From the IMG/VR virus record IMGVR_UViG_3300037541_000699, positions 1-39,428 of that record: DNA of 39,428 bases, one strand, 5' to 3'. Source of the DNA: a virus. Shown here piece after piece: positions 23,341 through 31,160 of the stretch. The notes under the pieces were generated by a model. The model was not told the origin of the DNA and made no database searches. It worked only from the letters and a program-made list of their open reading frames with translations. Position numbers and translations under genes: made by a program. Numbering within the stretch: the stretch's first letter is position 1; each line of letters opens with the position of its first letter.

Positions 23341-25125
23341 TCAGTTGGCGAAAAAGACGCGGTTCAAAAGTTCGTTGGTGCGGTCGATTTTAGGACCTAG
23401 CTCCGTGTTGGATTTTTGCGCGGCCGTGGTGGCACTGACGGCGGTGGTGCTGGTGCTGATGCTCATGCTGCCGCTGCCACTGCCGACGTTTTGACGCGCG
23501 TAAAATCCGTTCAAGCCTCCGCCTGGAGTCAAGCTGCCACGACGCGGAGAAAGTGGCTGGAACGGACCAGCGATGCTGCCGCCGGTGTAGGTGTCTGGGG
23601 TTTGGACGCCACGGATTTTTTTCCGGCCATCGGTGATTCTGCGGTCGTTTTCGTCATAGCCTTCTTCGGGCGTGAACGGCGCTGGCATGGAGCCGCGTGT
23701 TTCAGTGATCACACGACGCGGAGTGAAGACATTCGGCGTGGATGCCGTGCGAGGCGCTGCGGCAGCCACAGGTCGAGGACGAGCGGAGGCGTCTTGACGC
23801 TTGAGCGCGGCGGCTTCTTCCTGCAAATCGAGCAGCTTCATCTCGTTGGCGATGCGCTCTTTGTCGGTGAGGTTGATCGTGACGGCGGCGTTTTCGACAA
23901 GAGTCATCTGCTCCGCGATGCGTTCTTGCACGGCAGCAAGCTGCTCTTGAATGGGTAATTCAGACTCTGCGATTTTACGCTTCCGCTCATCGAGCTGCTG
24001 CTGCTCTTTGCTGGCGGGCTTTGGCTCCATGGCAGCCCCGGCGGCGCGGATGGGATCTTCCTGAGCCTTGGGCAGTTCCAAGGCTTTGAGCTCTTCTTTG
24101 CGGATCTCAACCGTGGCCTTGATTTGCTCCTCCCGCATCTTTTCGAGTTCGATGCTATCCTTCTGCGCCTGCATGAGTTCGAGGATGCCCTGCGTCTCCT
24201 CTTGGTATTTGGTAAGTCCGTCCACCTCCCCCATGTAGCCGATGGCTCGCATGAGGTCGGAGGCCATGAAGCCGATGGCATCACCCGCATTGACGAACCA
24301 ATCGGCGACGCCGCTGGCGCTATCGCCGAGGAATTGCCCGGCTTGACGGAGCTTGTCGTTGTTTTGATCCAGCAGGCCACCGAGGCGAGACAAGCCTTCC
24401 GCGCCTTTACCGACGAGGCCTTCAAGGAGCGCATTGGCGGCACCGCGAATGCTGGTGCTGAAGTCCTGCATCTTTTCATCCAGCCCGGCCTGCGCACGTT
24501 CAAGTTTGCCAAAGCCTTCGACGAGCGTGGAAACAAAGGTTTCCGCGTCGATGTTCATGCGCTGCAAGGTCTCCGTGTCGGCGGTGCCGAACATGTCTTT
24601 CATCACGGCGCGGACTTGCGGAACGCGCTCGGCGATCTGGTTGATTTCCTCGGCGCTGACTTTGCCTTTGCTGATGATCTGCGTCAGCGCGAGCACGACG
24701 CCGTCGAGATCGGCGGAGGTGCCACCAGCGAGGCTGAGGGCATTGCCCATTTCAGTGATGGCTTTTTTGGAAAGCTCCGCGCTGAGTCCGACGCTGCGCA
24801 GTCGGATGTCGCCCTGCACAGCCTGCTCAAAGTCGAGGCCGGGGAGTTTGCTGGCCTCACGCAGCTCGTCCATGCGGAGCTTGGCACCGGCCGCGCTGCC
24901 TTCGAGCGAGGTCATGCCGCGATTCATGCGGTCGAAGGCGGCGACGACTTGCACGCCTTCACGAGCCAGGAGTCCGAGGCCCAGAGTGCCGATGGCGGCT
25001 TGTGCCCCGCGAAAGCTGTTCTCCGTGCTGGAGGCAAAGCGCTTGAGCTTGCCTTCTTGCTGGCTGAGTCCGCGATTGAGCGCGGTGCCATCGTAGCCGA
25101 ATTTGACTGTTGCGTCGTTGCTCAT
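23341..25125 (-). CDS. Tape measure protein
   Basis: 594 residues. The N-terminal 200 residues match the tape-measure N-terminal domain common to siphophages (SLEGSAAGAKLRMDELREAS at about 74-93, then GLDFEQAVQGDIRLRS). A helical, hydrophobic middle (about 220-310) and a long coiled coil (about 315-460) follow. It determines tail length and enters the cell at infection; this length predicts a fairly short tail. It lies after the frameshifted tail chaperone genes as expected. Late motif TGTCAAAG at 25157-25164. Confidence 0.88.
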   Translation of the reverse strand: MSNDATVKFGYDGTALNRGLSQQEGKLKRFASSTENSFRGAQAAIGTLGLGLLAREGVQVVAAFDRMNRGMTSLEGSAAGAKLRMDELREASKLPGLDFEQAVQGDIRLRSVGLSAELSKKAITEMGNALSLAGGTSADLDGVVLALTQIISKGKVSAEEINQIAERVPQVRAVMKDMFGTADTETLQRMNIDAETFVSTLVEGFGKLERAQAGLDEKMQDFSTSIRGAANALLEGLVGKGAEGLSRLGGLLDQNNDKLRQAGQFLGDSASGVADWFVNAGDAIGFMASDLMRAIGYMGEVDGLTKYQEETQGILELMQAQKDSIELEKMREEQIKATVEIRKEELKALELPKAQEDPIRAAGAAMEPKPASKEQQQLDERKRKIAESELPIQEQLAAVQERIAEQMTLVENAAVTINLTDKERIANEMKLLDLQEEAAALKRQDASARPRPVAAAAPRTASTPNVFTPRRVITETRGSMPAPFTPEEGYDENDRRITDGRKKIRGVQTPDTYTGGSIAGPFQPLSPRRGSLTPGGGLNGFYARQNVGSGSGSMSISTSTTAVSATTAAQKSNTELGPKIDRTNELLNRVFFAN

Positions 25126-25158
25126 GCGGGATCGTCAGGGTTTGACGAGGGCCGCGTG

Positions 25159-25281
25159 TCAAAGATGCGGAGGACCAAACACGCAACGCCAGCGGAGCAG
25201 CATGGCAATGCAGACCAGCAGCCAGACAATGATGAACATCATCTGCCACCGTGCATCCCGATCTGCGCGGCGGCGCTTCAT
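25159..25281 (-). CDS. 40-residue single-TM protein
   Basis: Not recognised. A basic start (MKRRRADRDARWQ) leads into one TM helix (MMFIIVWLLVCIAMLL, about 14-30). The ATGA overlap with the stop of the previous gene supports it. It lies between tail chaperone and tape measure genes, where it may be an accessory membrane or lysis-timing peptide. Confidence 0.5.
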   Translation of the reverse strand: MKRRRADRDARWQMMFIIVWLLVCIAMLLRWRCVFGPPHL

Positions 25282-25520
25282 CGGCGACTGAGTTCTTCGA
25301 GGATCTTCTGGCCGAGCTTGCGGAGCTTGATGAGCTCTTGGGCGCAAACGTAAATGTAATACGGCGCGAGGATGAGCAGGAAGCTAAAGAAGAGCGCGAG
25401 GATGAGGAGGATGAGGCCGAAGGGGCCGGAGAAGGCGGAGGGGGGGCATGAGGTGATAAGTGAGAGGTGAGAGGTGAGAGGTGCAAGCTCAAAGAGACCA
25501 CTCGCAGAGGGTGCGGGCAT
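25278..25520 (-). CDS. Small membrane protein, start uncertain
   Basis: Not recognised. 80 residues from ATG 25520: a first part translated from CACCTCTCA-type repeats (APLTSHLSLITS), a TM helix (about 33-57, FGLILLILALFFSFLLILAP) and a charged helix. The start overlaps the end of the frameshifted chaperone gene. It precedes the 40-residue TM protein with a 4-base overlap. Confidence 0.5.
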   Translation of the reverse strand: MPAPSASGLFELAPLTSHLSLITSCPPSAFSGPFGLILLILALFFSFLLILAPYYIYVCAQELIKLRKLGQKILEELSRR

Positions 25521-26105
25521 GCGTGGCGGCTTTGAGCTGGTAATATAAGGCGCGATGCAGGGGCATGGCGTAGATCATTGATTCCTGCCACCCGGTGAGG
25601 TGTGCGATGTCGGCGACAAGGTCACACGTCTCGGGTGGCAAGGCTAGTTTCCCGGTCCTTCCACGGTTCCTCCTGTGGCGGTGTGGAATCGGGCGCGGGC
25701 GATGCATTCATTCATTTCACGAGCGATGCTGACGGCTTCATTGAGTTCGTGAAGACCGATGTTTTTTTCCACCCACGCATCGAAGGCCGCAAGCTGAATG
25801 TGCGGCGCGGTGATGCGGAGAGCGCGAATGCTTTCAGGCGTGAGATGGGCGCAGTAAATGACGCGGGCGGCCTCCGGCGCGAAGTCGGCCAGCGTGTCAT
25901 AGGAGCCGAGCGCGGGCGCGTTGCCATGCACGCGCAACTCGCGGTAATAGAGCTCACTGGCGAGCGTGAGAGCGATTTCTTTGCCACGCCACACGAAGAC
26001 GCGATGGAAATCTTTTTCGCGTTGCGCGGGGTCGATGAGCGGCGCGGTGTCGATGAGGTTGGCGCTGGGAGCGGCGGGAGTTGGGGGGTCGGAGGGGAGG
26101 AGCAT
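25489..26105 (-). CDS. Tail assembly chaperone GT-type frameshift product
   Basis: Product predicted by -1 ribosomal frameshifting at 25647-25653: the 153 residues of the upstream chaperone continue into 52 more from the overlapping frame (LALPPETCDLVADIAHLTGW to CEWSL). Siphophages commonly make G and GT chaperones from such a pair directly upstream of the tape measure, GT contacting the tail tube protein through its extension. Gene order, small size and slippery site all agree. The extension has no start of its own at the right place. Confidence 0.75.
25644..26105 (-). CDS. Tail assembly chaperone G-type (unshifted product)
   Basis: 153 residues from ATG 26105; a longer frame upstream encodes repeat-derived sequence. 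The protein is helical, with FHRVFVWRGKEIALTLASEL at about 36-55, and ends with TVEGPGN then TAG. It acts with the shifted product to wrap the tape measure during tail assembly. No sequence family is claimed; the assignment rests on gene order and the frameshift. Confidence 0.72.
   Translation of the reverse strand: MLLPSDPPTPAAPSANLIDTAPLIDPAQREKDFHRVFVWRGKEIALTLASELYYRELRVHGNAPALGSYDTLADFAPEAARVIYCAHLTPESIRALRITAPHIQLAAFDAWVEKNIGLHELNEAVSIAREMNECIARARFHTATGGTVEGPGN
25647..25653 (-). promoter_or_regulatory. Slippery heptamer GGGAAAC for -1 frameshift
   Basis: In the reading frame it is read G-GGA-AAC and is followed immediately by the TAG stop (25644-25646). This is the canonical X-XXY-YYZ form; lambda uses GGGAAAG at the same gene pair. 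Confidence 0.85.
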
Positions 26106-26152
26106 GGGGGAAAGGAGGAATGATGAATGATGAATGAAGAAGGAGGAATGAT

Positions 26153-26197
26153 GGCGAACGTCCGCTGCACCGAACGGCGCTCGCTCAGGCTCACTTG
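26153..26197. repeat. Module boundary repeat D (copy 1)
   Basis: Shares GGYGAACGTNCGCTGC and the related TCGCT-AGGCTC block with 37529-37571. Each copy lies at the downstream end of a group of small accessory genes, overlapping the stop of the last one. Confidence 0.6.
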
Positions 26198-26439
26198 TCG
26201 ATGAGCTCTTGGTTCTCCGAGAAAAGCAGATGCGGTGCGTAAGCCCGAAGCCACTTTTCATCCCGCATGATTTCGGCCAGCAGTTCGGCGGCACTGTCAC
26301 GCTCCTCTGCGCAGCGTGTGCCGTTTCGTTTTCCTTCTGCCACCCAGCCTTCAAGCTCGGTTATGCGATCCCGCAGCCTTGAAGATGATTCGTGCGCGTC
26401 ATGAAGTCTGCTTTGCAGTTCAGAGAGTTCGATGGCCAT
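26191..26439 (-). CDS. Small coiled-coil accessory protein
   Basis: Not recognised. 82 residues from ATG 26439, a charged coiled coil (MAIELSELQSRLHDAHESSS onward). Last gene of the accessory module between head-tail genes and tail chaperones. An in-frame upstream start would read through the hairpin repeat at 26465 and is not favoured. Confidence 0.5.
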   Translation of the reverse strand: MAIELSELQSRLHDAHESSSRLRDRITELEGWVAEGKRNGTRCAEERDSAAELLAEIMRDEKWLRAYAPHLLFSENQELIDK

Positions 26440-26464
26440 AGTGTCTTTGGGGTAGTTCGCCGGA

Positions 26465-26499
26465 GAACCCGGCAGTGCTGGCAACGGCGGGGAGTTGCC
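26465..26499. repeat. 35-bp hairpin repeat R (copy 1)
   Basis: 34 of 35 bases identical to 27831-27865. Contains the stem GGCAAC/GTTGCC around a G-rich loop. It sits between two accessory genes. Confidence 0.85.
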
Positions 26500-26513
26500 T
26501 GTTGGCGTTCTGC

Positions 26514-26777
26514 TTATTCATCGCGTTCGAGTTCGTGGGGTAGCATCTCGCGAACATACCCTTCATGGTTTCTCAGGTCGTAGCGCTCGTCATAGACAAG
26601 GATGCGGTTCGTGAGCCGGACTACTCCCAGCCTTTCGCCAGTGAGTTTTACGCGCACTATATCGCCAGCCTGAAACTTAGTCGGGGGAGGCTTGGGGCGA
26701 TCACACGCCGCCAAAAGCAGAACAAAACTGATGCAGGCAACGGCTCGTATGGAGTTGGTCGTGTTCATGGTAGTCAT
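26514..26777 (-). CDS. Small lipoprotein
   Basis: 87 residues with a lipoprotein signal ending in LLLAAC (lipobox, Cys about residue 25), then a small beta-rich domain (FQAGDIVRVKLTGERLGVVR) resembling SH3-like folds. Likely exported and lipid-anchored; a phage-borne lipoprotein in a late accessory module could mask receptors, but no function is recognised. The start overlaps the previous gene by ATGA. Confidence 0.6.
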   Translation of the reverse strand: MTTMNTTNSIRAVACISFVLLLAACDRPKPPPTKFQAGDIVRVKLTGERLGVVRLTNRILVYDERYDLRNHEGYVREMLPHELERDE

Positions 26778-27034
26778 TCGCTCGCCGTCGCCTGATCAGC
26801 GACGTTGTCCTCACTCGGCAGATGCGTGATCCAAATTCGATTGCCCTTCGAGTCTTCAACGAAAGGATACATTCTCACGCCGTCAACGCGGCTGGCTTGG
26901 AAGATTGCGTCAAAGTCGGAATCCTCCATTTCTGGCAGCTCATCCTCGTATTCCCATCGCACATCGGAAGTCTCCAAAGGCGAACAAGACGGTGCAGCCA
27001 ATTCGGCTGGCGGTTTAGTTTTGCGTGTTTTCAT
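26774..27034 (-). CDS. Small acidic accessory protein
   Basis: Not recognised. 86 residues, acidic centre (WEYEDELPEMEDSDFDAIF), followed by a beta segment (GVRMYPFVEDSKGNRIWITH). Overlaps both neighbours by 4 bases, so it belongs to the accessory operon. Confidence 0.52.
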   Translation of the reverse strand: MKTRKTKPPAELAAPSCSPLETSDVRWEYEDELPEMEDSDFDAIFQASRVDGVRMYPFVEDSKGNRIWITHLPSEDNVADQATASE

Positions 27035-27213
27035 AGTTCTTTCTCGCCAGCCTCTTGGCTGACCTTTGCGTTAGCTGGCTCAGAAGGCGTCTCGGCATTC
27101 GGTGTCTTCCGAGGCCGTCCGCCCTTTGCACCGTTTGCTTTTGCTGCGGCGGCTTTTGCCTCGGAGGTTTTGCGGCCTCCGAGGCGTCCGAGTTGTTGGG
27201 CGGCATTGTTCAT
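27031..27213 (-). CDS. Lys/Ala-rich small basic protein
   Basis: 60 residues. LGRLGGRKTSEAKAAAAKAN then GAKGGRPRKT is a recurrent bacterial small-protein pattern with AT-hook-like GRPRK, suggesting nucleic-acid binding. Overlaps both neighbours by 4 bases. Confidence 0.55.
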   Translation of the reverse strand: MNNAAQQLGRLGGRKTSEAKAAAAKANGAKGGRPRKTPNAETPSEPANAKVSQEAGEKEL

Positions 27214-27407
27214 GCTTTTTCGCTGCGGTAGATGAGTTTGCCAGCCTCTTCGTCATAGACGCGCCATTCGGTGCCAGCGTCGTTATTTTCGGTTTTGAAC
27301 CTCCACTTGGCCTCAGCGATGGCTTTAGCCTTGTTCGTGAATTGAGCGACTTCGTGGATGTCTCCGGTAGAGACGTTGTATTCGACTTTGTAGCGTGGTG
27401 TTTTCAT
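27210..27407 (-). CDS. Small accessory protein, unknown
   Basis: Not recognised. 65 residues from ATG 27407 (MKTPRYKVEYNVSTGDIHEV). Its upstream leader is AT-rich relative to the rest of the window and could hold a promoter for the module. A longer frame to 27527 is possible but reads through that leader. Confidence 0.5.
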   Translation of the reverse strand: MKTPRYKVEYNVSTGDIHEVAQFTNKAKAIAEAKWRFKTENNDAGTEWRVYDEEAGKLIYRSEKA

Positions 27408-27540
27408 ATATTTGGGTGAGTTGCGGTTTGGTCTGACCCTGTATAAATAACCCAAGCGCTTAGGATAGTAAATGGAGATTTGATTTATTTTCATCGCCCT
27501 CGCGCTGCCGCGTTTTCCAGGCTCCAAACCAGCCAGCTAA

Positions 27541-27816
27541 CTAGGCGCTGGTGCCAAGCTCGTGCCTCGCTGGCACAGCTTCGGCGTTCAGCCTAGCCTT
27601 GGCGGCGTTTGCAGCGTCGTAGAGTTGCGACATCACCAGCTTTTCGAGGCCGTTGCTGCCGTGATTTGCGAGCCGGTTAGCTTCGTCGTAGCACGTCCGC
27701 ATGAGTGAGCGGGCGATCCTCTCTATTTCTTGCGCTGTCTCGATCTCGACGGCAGCAGATCCGCCGGACCAGTCATCATGCGTTGCGGCGTCAGTTGTTG
27801 GTGTTTCAGATTTCAT
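27541..27816 (-). CDS. Small accessory protein, unknown
   Basis: Not recognised. 91 residues, helical (VEIETAQEIERIARSLMRTC in the middle). First gene of the accessory module, just downstream of hairpin repeat R copy 2. Confidence 0.5.
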   Translation of the reverse strand: MKSETPTTDAATHDDWSGGSAAVEIETAQEIERIARSLMRTCYDEANRLANHGSNGLEKLVMSQLYDAANAAKARLNAEAVPARHELGTSA

Positions 27817-27830
27817 GGGTTAATCGGGCT

Positions 27831-27865
27831 GAACCCGGCAGTGCTGGCAACGGCGGGAAGTTGCC
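27831..27865. repeat. 35-bp hairpin repeat R (copy 2)
   Basis: Matches 26465-26499 with one difference, retaining the GGCAAC/GTTGCC stem. Lies at the upstream edge of the accessory module, 3 bases past the stop of the preceding gene. Confidence 0.85.
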
Positions 27866-27868
27866 CGT

Positions 27869-28588
27869 TCATGGTTTCGGAAGTCGAGCGCCCGCCGTCG
27901 CCAGACTTTGATCGTGCGGCGGAGTCCACGCAGCGAGCGCGGCGGCGAATGTGTCGCGCTCTTTGCTCCCGTTTCCGTTTCCGTGTAGAGAGAAGATCGT
28001 TTTGCCGTTCGGAGATTCCCGCACGAAGAACGATCCAAAGCCGTCGATGTCGTAGCAGGCCATTACGTAGCCACGCCAGTTCGGAGCGGTTACGTCCACC
28101 GGCTGAAAAGTGTGGTTGTCATACATCCACCACGCCGAACAAATCTCGGCAGGGTCACACGCTGGGGCGGTGAGCGCAGCTTCGAGTTTCGCGAGGCGGG
28201 TTTCGAGGGCGGCGGGAGCAGGGGAGAGCCGCCAGGTTTTGCAGCTTTCAAAGAAGCGCATGAACATGCCCGCGAGACCTTCGTGACCGACGCGGAGACC
28301 GGCCTCGAAGAGGGCGGTGTCGATGCGTTCGAGCATCTCGCGCATGGTGCCGTGACGCTCCAGGGTGAGGTGCAGATGTGGGAGGGCGGTTTGGCGAATG
28401 AAGCCGCGTGTTTTTTTGGGGTCGGCTCCGTCGAAGCGGGCGGCGATGTGATCGGCTTCGCAGGGACGGAAGCCGCGAGTGCGAAGGGAGGCGATGATTT
28501 CAGCGGGCCAGCCCTCACGGGTGAGTTCGGTGATTTCTGCGTCGCTCATGCTGACAAGAGCGCGTTGTTGGTCGGTGATGCTGCTCAT
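27869..28588 (-). CDS. Tail-region protein, unknown
   Basis: Not recognised. 239 residues; the N-terminal part has a short HTH-like segment (DAEITELTREGWPAEIIASL), followed by a helical middle and a beta-rich C-terminus. The ATGA overlap with the upstream gene ties it to the structural operon rather than to the accessory module. Confidence 0.55.
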   Translation of the reverse strand: MSSITDQQRALVSMSDAEITELTREGWPAEIIASLRTRGFRPCEADHIAARFDGADPKKTRGFIRQTALPHLHLTLERHGTMREMLERIDTALFEAGLRVGHEGLAGMFMRFFESCKTWRLSPAPAALETRLAKLEAALTAPACDPAEICSAWWMYDNHTFQPVDVTAPNWRGYVMACYDIDGFGSFFVRESPNGKTIFSLHGNGNGSKERDTFAAALAAWTPPHDQSLATAGARLPKP

Positions 28589-29370
28589 GAGATTTTGATG
28601 CCGAGGCGTCGTTGGACTTGGTCGATGGTGTGTCCGGGGGCGTCGGCGCGGAAGGCCGCGCCTTTATCGCGGAACGTTTTGTGGGAAACGGTGATCCATT
28701 GACCGGACTGCTGATGTTTGCGCAGCTCTCGCAGGCAATGGAGCGCGTGAATGGCGATGGCGAAGGGCTCCCAGCGTCGGGTGGGAAAGAGAGTGTTGGA
28801 GCGCAGGGCTGTGATGAGCGGCTCGCAATCGGTGCGAGGAGCGTTTGGTTCCGTGGTGAGGGGCCGGGCGAAACGAGCCACGGTGTAGATGTGGCCGGTG
28901 CCGTTGTGGGTGACATCGAGCAGATCGTGACCGATGCCGATGAGGGCGAGGATCAGGTCTTGATCCTGACTTTGGAAGGTGACTTCATTGACCGGATTGA
29001 CGGCTTCTTTGCTGGCTTGCAGGAGGTAGCTGCCAGGAGCTTCTTCGGTGAGACGGTGAGACGCGCCTTTGTGGGACTCAATCAACCGGGTGCGATTGAC
29101 CATGGTGCGCAACGCGATGAGGTAGGGATGGAGGAGCTGCGTGGCGAGTTCGCCGATGAGTTTGCCGTTGTTGAAATCGCGACGCAGAGCGCCGGTGATG
29201 AAGGCTCGGCCGTTGCGCTCAGGATCGACGCTGGAGACGCTGGCGAGGTGCCAGTCGGTGTATTGCTTGCCGGTCTTGTGGTCCTGCATCGGCACAGGCT
29301 TGAGGGCGATGTCGAGGGAGCCGAGCGCGGCGGCTTCGTAGGTGTTGCGGGTGGTTTGCCAAGCGAGCAT
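28585..29370 (-). CDS. Virion-region protein, unknown
   Basis: Not recognised. 261 residues, mixed alpha/beta, between the putative tail tube gene and the accessory module. It is followed without a gap by the 239-residue gene. The leader has GGATGAA heptamers rather than a Shine-Dalgarno site. Confidence 0.55.
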   Translation of the reverse strand: MLAWQTTRNTYEAAALGSLDIALKPVPMQDHKTGKQYTDWHLASVSSVDPERNGRAFITGALRRDFNNGKLIGELATQLLHPYLIALRTMVNRTRLIESHKGASHRLTEEAPGSYLLQASKEAVNPVNEVTFQSQDQDLILALIGIGHDLLDVTHNGTGHIYTVARFARPLTTEPNAPRTDCEPLITALRSNTLFPTRRWEPFAIAIHALHCLRELRKHQQSGQWITVSHKTFRDKGAAFRADAPGHTIDQVQRRLGIKIS

Positions 29371-29412
29371 TTTGAAAGGATGAAGGAGGAATGATGAAGG
29401 ATGAAATGAAGA

Positions 29413-29445
29413 AGCGCGTGATCGTGGGGAGGACGATCACGCGCT
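29413..29445 (-). terminator. Strong hairpin after the putative tail tube gene
   Basis: A perfect 13-bp stem (29413-29425 with 29433-29445) and 7-base loop, 42 bases downstream of the stop at 29487. A U-run is lacking, so it may stabilise mRNA ends or attenuate rather than terminate fully. Confidence 0.65.
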
Positions 29446-29486
29446 GCGTGGGAGGGGGATCGTCAGGAGATGGAGAGGGGCGGTGG

Positions 29487-29900
29487 TTAGACCATTTGCG
29501 GGCAGTGCAGGAGATTGAAGGTAAACTCGCGACCGGTGGCGGTGCGGGCTTTTTTGGCTTCAGGATCGCGGCTTTGCAGGGTGCCGACGGTGATCTCGAT
29601 GCCGAAGAGTTCGTTGTCGATGAGGTTGGCGAGACTCAGGGCGACGACTTCGGCGTCATCGAGCGCGGCGAAGCCTTGCAGCGCTCCGCTGCTGGTGGGG
29701 ATGGGCTGGCCGACGATGCTGATTTCGGCTTTGGGGTCGTAGCCCTCGCTGTAGAGCGTGGCGGGCACGCTGCCTGCGTTGGGCACGCCCATGACATCGT
29801 CATAGGTGCGCGTGGTTTTGACGGTGAAGTCGGTGAGGTAGAGGCCGGACTCGTTTTGGAGCGAGCCGGGACGGGTGCCTGCGGTGTAGAGAGGGGCCAT
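29487..29900 (-). CDS. Putative major tail tube protein
   Basis: 137 residues, beta-rich (SGLYLTDFTVKTTRTYDDVM, later EISIVGQPIP). It is a single gene flanked by a strong hairpin downstream and a repeat array upstream, an isolation typical of highly expressed virion proteins. It lies three genes or more upstream of the tail chaperones, where tail tube genes are expected. No decisive motif. Late motif TGTCAAAC at 29917-29924. Confidence 0.5.
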   Translation of the reverse strand: MAPLYTAGTRPGSLQNESGLYLTDFTVKTTRTYDDVMGVPNAGSVPATLYSEGYDPKAEISIVGQPIPTSSGALQGFAALDDAEVVALSLANLIDNELFGIEITVGTLQSRDPEAKKARTATGREFTFNLLHCPQMV

Positions 29901-29923
29901 GACGAATGAGTTGCTGTGTCAAA

Positions 29924-30010
29924 CTGGAGGCTGGATGCTGGATGCTGGATGCTGGTTGCTGGTTGCTGGTTGCTGGATCTAGCATCTAGGATCGAGCATC
30001 GAGTATCTAG
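29924..30010. repeat. Heptanucleotide array (CTGGATG family)
   Basis: Twelve consecutive heptamers: CTGGAGG, three CTGGATG, three CTGGTTG, then CTGGATC, TAGCATC, TAGGATC, GAGCATC and GAGTATC. Same family and orientation as 22107-22257, filling the gap between two minus-strand genes. Confidence 0.9.
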
Positions 30011-30011
30011 C

Positions 30012-30494
30012 TCATGCGTTGTTCCAGAAGGTGACGACTTGGAAGGGAGCGGTGAGGGTGAGGAGGGATTTGGCTTCGTCGTAGTCGTCGTTGATGGTTT
30101 GCGGGTAGATGGCCTGGACACTCCAGCCCTCGCGGTAAGCGTCCGTTTGGGCTTCGATGAAGGTTTGCCAGGTGGTGAGGTGGTCGTCGGAGAAGAGACT
30201 TCGGAGGGCTTGAAGCCAGGCGTGCGCTTGGGCGCGGGTGGTCTGGCCGGTTTCGGTGCCGATGCTGATTTCGAGCTTTAGGTTGAGCGTGAGGGTGAGG
30301 AGCGTGTCGGTGGAGTCGGGATCGACTTCGACATCAAACAGGGCGTGGGGATGCGTGAGGGCGGTGGCGCTACTGTGAGTGCGGCGTGGCACGGCGGAGA
30401 GGCTGGGGACGCCGGAAACGGCCAGGGCGGGCGTGCTGGCGGTGTAGTCGGCGAAGACGGTGGAGAAGTGCGCGGCGGGGGAGGTGGAGGGCAT
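30012..30494 (-). CDS. Putative tail terminator/minor tail protein
   Basis: Not recognised. 160 residues. The central strand-rich part (DTLLTLTLNLKLEISIGTET) and the following helix give the general look of tail-completion proteins found between head-tail genes and the tail tube gene. The start is directly preceded by a C-rich stretch and the heptamer array at 30504-30587, with no Shine-Dalgarno site. Confidence 0.5.
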   Translation of the reverse strand: MPSTSPAAHFSTVFADYTASTPALAVSGVPSLSAVPRRTHSSATALTHPHALFDVEVDPDSTDTLLTLTLNLKLEISIGTETGQTTRAQAHAWLQALRSLFSDDHLTTWQTFIEAQTDAYREGWSVQAIYPQTINDDYDEAKSLLTLTAPFQVVTFWNNA

Positions 30495-30503
30495 GGGGGG
30501 GAA

Positions 30504-30587
30504 GGATGAATGATGAAGGATGAAGGATGAAGGATGAAGGATGAAGGTTGAAGGATGAAGGATGAAGGATGAAGGATGAAGGAGGAA
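30504..30587. repeat. Heptanucleotide array (12 x GGATGAA family)
   Basis: Twelve heptamers, nine of them perfect GGATGAA, between a terminator and the start at 30494. Shorter runs of the same unit occur near 29376-29410, 31091-31130 and 26106-26150, all at minus-strand gene junctions. Confidence 0.92.
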
Positions 30588-30592
30588 GGCAG

Positions 30593-30628
30593 AAAAAAGC
30601 GCCGGGCCGTTTTCACGACACCGGCGCT
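30593..30628 (-). terminator. Rho-independent terminator after the decoration-type gene
   Basis: Stem AGCGCCGG/CCGGCGCT (30598-30605 with 30621-30628), followed on the minus strand by a T-run (30593-30598). Lies 27 bases after the stop at 30656. Confidence 0.82.
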
Positions 30629-30655
30629 CTCAACACATGAGGACGTGGACAGGGG

Positions 30656-31090
30656 TTAGGTGGTGGCGACGCCGGAGGCGAGACCGGCTGCGCTGTAATT
30701 GATTTTGGTGCTGCTTTTGGCGATGCCGCAGATGCGGCCATACCAGCCGGTGGTGTTGTCGGCGATGGGGGCGAGCTTGCCGGGAGTGGCGGAGCCGACG
30801 ATGGCACCGTTGACGGTGACGCCGTGGGTGCCGATGGTGAGGTCGTCATCCTCGGTGATGTATTCGACCGGTTGCCCGCTGGAGGCGGAATTGATCGCCA
30901 TGCCGACGGCGGTGCGAATGAGGGCGGAGGCACCGTTGGCATCGGCCAGTTTCGCGACGTTGGAGGCGGCGGTGTCGAGGTAGATTTCCTCACCGGCGGC
31001 GATGGTGGCACCGGCGATGGCTCGGCGGCGACGCGCCAGGGCGGCGGCGGAAGGAATGACTGCGGAGGCGGTGATGGAGATGTCGGCCAT
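30656..31090 (-). CDS. Putative capsid decoration/DUF2190-like protein
   Basis: 144 residues, beta-rich, with GATIAAGEEIYLDTAASNVA and a run of short strands resembling small capsid-associated proteins (DUF2190/decoration type). It is followed by its own terminator, implying high expression. It is somewhat distant from the major capsid gene. Assignment is by resemblance and expression context. Confidence 0.5.
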   Translation of the reverse strand: MADISITASAVIPSAAALARRRRAIAGATIAAGEEIYLDTAASNVAKLADANGASALIRTAVGMAINSASSGQPVEYITEDDDLTIGTHGVTVNGAIVGSATPGKLAPIADNTTGWYGRICGIAKSSTKINYSAAGLASGVATT

Positions 31091-31160
31091 GAGAAGAGAA
31101 GGATGAAGGTGGAAGGTTGAATGATGAAGGGTGTCAAACTGTGACGGAAAGACTTGGAGA

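Noticed and set aside
22297-23400. Plus-strand open frame of 367 codons opposite a tail gene
   Set aside because: Antisense to a gene that fits the operon and strand; Gly/Ala/Asp-rich shadow typical of high-GC third positions.
27421-27540. Sigma-70 promoter in the AT-rich leader of the first accessory module
   Set aside because: TTTACT and TTTATA-like hexamers are present, but spacing and match are too poor to report as a feature.
26153-27865. Integron cassette array
   Set aside because: Boundary repeats lack clear attC GTTRRRY/RYYYAAC cores and no integron-type integrase is present; kept only as a shared-boundary module.
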